From Zoroaster sp. YZ-2022 (lineage: Eukaryota; Echinodermata; Asteroidea; Forcipulatida; Zoroasteridae): DNA of 64,000 nucleotides. Shown here in pieces: positions 58,734-64,000 of this stretch (positions are counted from its first letter, which is position 1; the number at the start of each line of letters is the position of its first letter). The notes below the pieces were generated by a model, which did no database searches, was not told where the DNA came from, and saw nothing but the letters and a program-made list of their open reading frames with translations. Location of the stretch: the NCBI GenBank assembly GCA_029582265.1, contig CM055830.1:27613030-27677029 (forward strand). The letters are read 5' to 3'. The position numbers and the translations under genes were made by a program.

Positions 58734-59934
58734 GCCGCGTTAATTTAATTCAAATAATTTAACACGAACACATGGTAACGTTGTTGATGGGGATTTCATA
58801 GTCTTCCAAATATATAATATGGATCTTGGCCATTCCCGATCATAATTGATCGGTTAATCTGCTGTTCAAACACCTGTGACTATCTGGCACATATGTACAT
58901 GTACGAGCACGTCAACAGGCCCCTTGCCAATGTAGTGCGCCTGCGGGTTGATGTTTTGCTTTTGACCAATTGGGCAACCGGTTGTTGATCATTTTAGCTC
59001 CTGTGGATCAGGGCTCAGATGAAATATCGCTTAACGGTGTGCACAAATGATTTACAGAAGTTGCTTGTGGTACTTGTACTAGGAGGAAGGAACATGCTTA
59101 TAGATAGGCCTATTGTCCACATTACGAATACAGTAACAACTTCCGATGACAGCGTTGGAAAATCACCAAGTGTCACAGTACTGTGCACTGATAGACTGGC
59201 GAATATCCAAGTTCATACACATGTAAGTAGAGCTAGGACATATCACCAGGCTTAATTTCGAATTATGCCGAAATTGGGCTAAATTGAGGGAGAGAGTCAC
59301 GCGTCGTTTCGTGGCATTGCCTTTAGCCGCACACGCGGAGGTCCTCAAAAATTCTAATACAAATGGTGCGTGAAAGTTTGGGTGTGTTTGTGCTGTCGTG
59401 ACCAGCAACATGATTTCGTGAGTTTGTTTGTGCCGCAATCAAGGGACTGTTCTGACGAAACTTAAACCTAGTTTTAATCGGCCAGTTTAGCTTGGTTTCA
59501 AAAGGACGGGTTGTAAAAAGTGACGATAGTTTTGATTCGTTGTTGTTAATTAAAACAGGATTGAATGGTTGGTCGAACAAGCTGATCATACAAATTTATT
59601 ATTACCGAGTGAGGTCCATTTTGCGTAAAATAAACCGTTGATGTTTTAAGAGTATTGTCACGTCAGAAACTGTTTCTGGTTACGTACGCGTTTTCGAGTA
59701 GCTCTGTGAACTTGTTTCTGGTCATTAATTTGACGTCAGAAACACGTCTCTGGTTGTGCTCGCATAAACTCACGTGATAACGCGTGCCTCAATGATCTTT
59801 AGCGTGTTTTATTTTATTCATCGACCAGTATTTTACGTCCAGCGTGCATTCTTCCGCTCAACAAATGTGATTGGTCAATTGGGATTTTGATTGACGTCAG
59901 TCAGGATTAAAAAAAATAATAATAACTAGAATTT
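58734..59934. other. No gene recognised
   Basis: Overlapping frames at 59019-59589 on both strands have no motif. At 59640-59770 TCAGAAAC and TTTCTGGTTACG/TTTCTGGTCATT recur as a short degenerate repeat. Confidence 0.35.
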
Positions 59935-60616
59935 GGTGTTTGTATTAAATTACAAACACTAGGTGTTTGAGTTAACTTCCAGTTCAATCAAGTGAGCAGT
60001 TGATGACGTCATAATCATGACATCTTTTATCATGACGTCTTTTATCATGACAATATCAATTTCATTTTCAAAATACCTACACATTTGTGTTTGAATGTGT
60101 TGAAATTGAAGTTCGTGTTTGGACCCGTACTAAATTTGATGAAATGCTGTTCGATAATTTCTGAGATATGAAAACATTCCCTTTTAAATACTGCCGCTAG
60201 GGGGCGCTCTGATCTGTGATGACATCAAACATATTTCTTTAAAAGATAAGATGTAACTAGTCACTATTCACGAAGTCATACTCAAATTCCCTATCACATT
60301 GGCTGCAGACTATATAATAGTGCTGCAGGATATTTTTTCTGTTGAACAAAATTGGGTCATGTCTGTGTACGAAATGTCACATAATTTGAGGTCTGTACGA
60401 TGATGTGGTTAATGAGATATGGTTTTAAAAAATATTAAACCTCTATTTGATCTAATTTGATATGTTATGACGTCATCAGACGTCACAACTTCATTATGAC
60501 ATTAAATATATTTACCTTAATGTCAACGTAAAAGTATTTGTAAAATTATAAGTTAGTCTGAACTTTGCAAATATGATTTTCTCTTCAGAAATGTTTCACG
60601 ACAAAACTCGCATCCG
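59935..60616 (+). mobile_element. Dispersed TGACGTCA-rich element (copy 2)
   Basis: Aligns by eye with 11160-11856: TGTTCGATAATTT, GCGCTCTGATCTGTGATGAC, TTGGCTGCAGACTATATAAT, GGGTCATGTCTGTGTACGAA, and the same 3' end CACGACAAAACTCGCAT. Small insertions and deletions separate them. TGATGACGTCAT at 60001 and TGACGTCATCA at 60468 remain; the middle site lost its CpG. Confidence 0.8.
60194..60207 (+). promoter_or_regulatory. CTCF-like motif inside the dispersed element
   Basis: CCGCTAGGGGGCGC is close to the bilaterian CTCF core (CCRSYAGRKGGCRS). The aligned position in copy 1 reads TGCTAGGGAGCGC, a weaker match. Binding is inferred from sequence alone. Confidence 0.4.
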
Positions 60617-60787
60617 TGGTGCCGCGTGCGACTGGACAAGAGGCTATACCGCTAAGTATATCAACGTGAAATTCAGTTCGGCGTGCGACTTGACTTGAGA
60701 CTATTTATGCCTCGTGCCCTGTGTGTGTACACAATGATGTGTGTGAAGGCCGTGCGCACGCGAAATGGGCTGTACATAATACATGTA

Positions 60788-61205
60788 GGAATAGTGCTTC
60801 AGAATATTTTTTCACTTAAACTTCCGGTTTCGACCGGAAGGAGAGTTCAGAATAGGATCATGTCTCTGAACGAAATGTGACATAATTCAAAATATCGTTT
60901 CGGTTTGCGGTAACACCATGTGTTTATCTCAACTAACGTGAAGCTGAGATACAGGTTCTGAACGAAGATACAGGTTCTTAACGAAGGTTGAGATACGAGT
61001 TGTGCGATACGGTTCTTTTCAGAACCTGTATCTCAGCTTCACGTTAGTTGAGATAAACACATGGTGTTACCGCAAACCGAAACGATATCGATATTCCACC
61101 ATGCAAAGCCTCAAAACTTATATAATTCAAAAACTTTAAAATGATGCAAAGATTGTGAAAATATTTTTTGTAGTTCATGAGATGATTTTTTGAAATATTG
61201 AACTG
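60788..61205 (+). mobile_element. Partial third copy of the TGACGTCA-rich element, interrupted
   Basis: AATAGTGCTTCAGAATATTT, GGATCATGTCTCTGAACGAA and ATGTGACATAATTC match the middle of copies 1 and 2. After the foldback insertion, TGATGCAAAGATTGTGAAAA and TTCATGAGATGATTTTTTGA continue it in the correct order. The 5' and 3' thirds are missing. Confidence 0.75.
60893..61121. mobile_element. Foldback-family element with 11-bp target duplication
   Basis: It interrupts the third TGACGTCA element. ATAATTCAAAA stands at 60882-60892 and again at 61122-61132. The long arms (TATCGTTTCGGTTTGCGGTA, ACACCATGTG, TTATCTCAACTAACGTGAAG) are complementary. The right arm extends about 34 bp further through GGTGGAATATCG and GCTTTGCATGG (reverse complement), so the left arm is shortened. 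Related to, but clearly diverged from, the copy at 46899. Confidence 0.88.
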
Positions 61206-61675
61206 TCTGCGGTCTTATCCCACACTATTATTCGCTGTAAACCATCGACTATCAAACCGATAAAAAGAAACATACACTTGTTTCGTTTCTTGGAATTTGA
61301 GGAGGTTCACGACACCACGTATTAAAAGAGGAATAAAATTTCGTCTTGCAGATAATGACCGGTTAAAATGTTTAATGTTAAAGTAACGCAATGTAGTACG
61401 TGGTGTTAACGTTGTTTGTCCGTGTTGTTCAGACTGCATGTGTGAGTTTCCCAGTCGATACGAATACTAATGGTGACGTTTTTAACGCCCAAATGTTTTG
61501 CTTTGTAGCGAATGGTTTCTGTATAAAATAAACACAAAATTTTAACATTGCAAACGTATTTAGAAAGTGCGAAATACAGGCCTCTTTTAGTGATGTTTGT
61601 TTACTTTTTCATTTATTTCTAATGTTATTGAAGTACAGCTATTTAGGCTGGTATGTTTGCATTTGTGCGCTTTAT
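61206..61675. other. No gene recognised
   Basis: The 74-codon minus frame (61215-61439) has no motif. Confidence 0.3.
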
Positions 61676-61920
61676 GGAGTGTCATGGCCGAGCGGATTTG
61701 TTTTCTGTGACTGAGTCGTTACAATGTGGGTTCGAATCCTAGACGCGAACATGGTACTTGGGTAAATGAGGGTAGAGATGATTATTGCGTTTGATTAACG
61801 CCAGAGAGAGAGAGATAGAGATAGACGCATTCAAAATTTGTTAAACAAGCTGCAAATTGTGTACAGCGCTTCAAAACGTGTGTATTAAGTGCTACACAAA
61901 TGTGATAAATTATAATATAT
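61676..61920 (+). mobile_element. tRNA-SINE with a different 3' tail
   Basis: Head GAGTGTCATGGCCGAGCGG and TGTGGGTTCGAATCCTAG. The body is shortened, with an AGAGAG/AGATAG run at 61804-61824. The tail GTACAGCGCTTCAAAACGTG and AAGTGCTACACAAATG differs from the GCGCCTTGAGCAC tail of the young SINEs, so a different partner LINE is likely. Confidence 0.75.
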
Positions 61921-63751
61921 CCTTATTAAGCCTCATGATATTTTTCAGATATTAGAATTGGAGGATTGTGACAGAATCGTCGTGAAACTGAAATAAATTC
62001 ACATGTTATCAAGTTGCGTCTTTGCATCAACACGGTTCTCTGTCATTCATTATTCATTTAATATCATATTTATTTCAATACTATCATGGAAAATGGTTAC
62101 ACAAAAGGTGGTAGCCTATATAAAAGTAGTACAAAGAGAGATAATTATTAGACAACTGAATATATAATATGACAGGAGACAATATTAATCTGTGTACACA
62201 TCATACATGAAAACACAGAGCATGGAGACTGTTCATGTAAGCCGAGGCTTGTGGGGAACAACCTTACATTAGACAAAGGAGACTTACGGACAAAACATGC
62301 ATCAGGGGACAGACGAAACCAGACGGAACAGACAAATACAGAAGACAGGGTCCTTAACTAAATACACTAGTGCAACCACGTGGTAAATCTATAACAGAAT
62401 GTATAAAGTAAAAGCTGATGATGAGAAGGGACGATCTTTCAGTGATGAGCTATTGGGAAGAGAAAGCTAGGATACATTATTATAATTGTCTCTAGTCCCG
62501 GTACGCCCGTTGTCGTTTTCAGCGTCACTATCCAGCCTGAAGTTTCTTTTGCTCTTGATGCATTGTACAAACATAAAACAATCGTTGCTTTATGGTAAGA
62601 CCTTGCAAACATGCCGCCTGCTTCTAGCCGTCATCCATTTAGTCCTTCCTGTTGATTTAAGATCCCCACATATTCTACTTAATGATGACGTGTACATAGA
62701 ATGTTTTATATTTGTTCAGGTAATACTGTGAATTGATTAATTTGTTGGCGCCTGGATAAACGTTCCGCACAAAATGAACTCATTCATCAAACCATATTGT
62801 TCAGACGAATGCGAACAGCCGCCACCATACACCATACATCATTATTGATGTTTTTTTTGTCATAAAGAAGATCTTTGTTCATCTTTCTTTACCCGAGTCA
62901 ATGTCACTGCATACAAAAGAGGTAGAGAAAAATGACCAAGGATTTTACTATTCAACACGCAGCTATCATTCAGCGAAGGTCAAACAGACGGAGGAAATTA
63001 AGAGTTAATTAACTGCGAACGACACGATGGACACTTAAATGGAACGTATGTATCTTTAGATAATATTGCACCCAAGCACATATATACCGAACTCGCACCA
63101 TCGTGTTTCAACCATTATGCGTGCCCTTGACTTTTCGTCTGCTCCCATCTCAGGAGACAGGGCAATTCGGCTGATGCTAATGTGAGGGATTTTACCCTAA
63201 CTTCTGGTCATCTCCTGTAACCATGCAGAACTAAATTTTAGTTCGTGGTTTTTCAATTTGAACTCGAGGTCTATTGTCCGAAACATGGCAATGTAAAGAG
63301 TCCATAGAGTATTTCAGACGTTTTCTGTAATCACCCATGTGTGACTTGATGTGGTGACATTTTCGTTTCCAAGGGACGCTAGAGCGATCGCAGAATGCAT
63401 GTGCAAAACAATTCAGTCATTTTATCTAGAGAATGGGCCTAGAGTTAATGCGAATATTTTGGTAATTGGCGAGAATTGGTCGCGGACTTTGAAATAGGCA
63501 TGTGATAAACAGAATGGAACCAATTGGTCACATGTGAGTGGCCGCTTGCAAATTGATGAATGATGTTGCGGATCTGTAGACTAATAGACTCCAATTTCGT
63601 TATTTTTTAAAATTATTTTATCATTTTGTTTTTAAAACGATTGATGGTATTTACTTTAAGCGGGAGGGGTTCCTGGTGCATTAACGTTAACCCAGATCTA
63701 CGCAAGAAATCTAGGATTCCAATTATAACAGATTAGACTCTTGAAATGAAG
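61921..63751. other. No gene recognised
   Basis: Short frames only. On the minus strand near 62479-62575 a short frame reads KSKRNFRLDSDAENDNGRT and ends in a stop, with the feel of a cytoplasmic tail, but nothing upstream supports an exon. I leave it uncalled. Confidence 0.3.
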
Positions 63752-64000
63752 GGGTGCCATGGTCGAGCGGTCTAGTGCATCGGATTTGTGTTCTGATGGC
63801 TGAGTCGCCAGAATGTGGGTTCGAATCCTCACCGCAACCGTGGTGCTTGTGTCCTTGAGCAAGGCACTTTACCGTAATTGCTTCTCTTCACCCAGGAGTA
63901 TAAATGGGTACCTGGCAATAGCTAGGGCAGTAAGCTGCGATGGACTGGCATCCCATCCAGGGGGAATGGAAATATTCTCAGTCGTTTCATGCCAACGAAA
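63752..64000 (+). mobile_element. tRNA-SINE, cut by the window end
   Basis: GTGCCATGGTCGAGCGGTCT, GAATGTGGGTTCGAATCCTC, CTTGTGTCCTTGAGCAAGGC and GCTTCTCTTCACCCAGGAG are all in the usual order, followed by AAATGGGTACCTGG and GACTGGCATCCCATCCAGGG. The head and first body part are well preserved. The body differs from the young family after GGTACCTGG, so it is a sister subfamily. The 3' tail lies beyond the window. Confidence 0.85.

Noticed and set aside
62479..62575. Minus-strand frame resembling a receptor cytoplasmic tail
   Set aside because: Under 40 codons, with an in-frame stop just upstream and no convincing acceptor site.

Overview
The window looks like intergenic or intronic DNA from an AT-rich animal genome, most likely a marine invertebrate deuterostome. 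An echinoderm is my best guess, on general recall of similar repeat families rather than on any marker gene. I see no bacterial gene layout, no operon, no rRNA, no intact tRNA gene and no long protein-coding gene. Almost every open frame of 60-180 codons is chance, a microsatellite translation or a transposon translation. The coding signals I can support are a LINE reverse-transcriptase C-terminus (43385-43627, minus), a weaker LINE-like remnant (34323-34778, plus) and one candidate 54-nt first exon ending in a consensus splice donor (25585-25638, plus).

The content is mainly non-autonomous mobile DNA. tRNA-headed SINEs lie at 496, 18999, 40126, 41549 (with an inverted copy near 41900), 46000, 61676 and 63752 on plus, and at 29400-29676 on minus, the last with a different, conserved-looking body. 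MITE-like families recur: (a) TTAAAGG-ended elements (2513, 8223, 26029, 54432 and fragments); (b) a foldback family with the GGTGACACCATG core and 11-13 bp flanking direct repeats (46899, 49337, 60893 and others); (c) an element with the GACGCGCGGGTCTGAG motif (14425, 36482, 48139, fragment at 30876); (d) a 500-700 bp element rich in TGATGACGTCATCA palindromes (11160, 59935, partial at 60788). Single copies of further inverted-repeat elements lie at 10048, 12064, 20196, 21065, 37781, 41321, 43704, 54821 and 57839.

Simple-sequence DNA is prominent: a perfect 15-bp minisatellite of 31 units (5146-5610), a 22-bp minisatellite (47447-48090), about 149 uninterrupted ATT triplets (24091-24538), TA tracts (11862, 12661, 27817), a TC tract (49648) and A/T-rich tracts (7322, 15900, 31024). 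The strongest biological link is that the 3' end of the young SINE pair (496 and 40126) matches the 3' end of the LINE remnant at 43214-43627. This suggests that this LINE lineage supplies the SINE's retrotransposition machinery.
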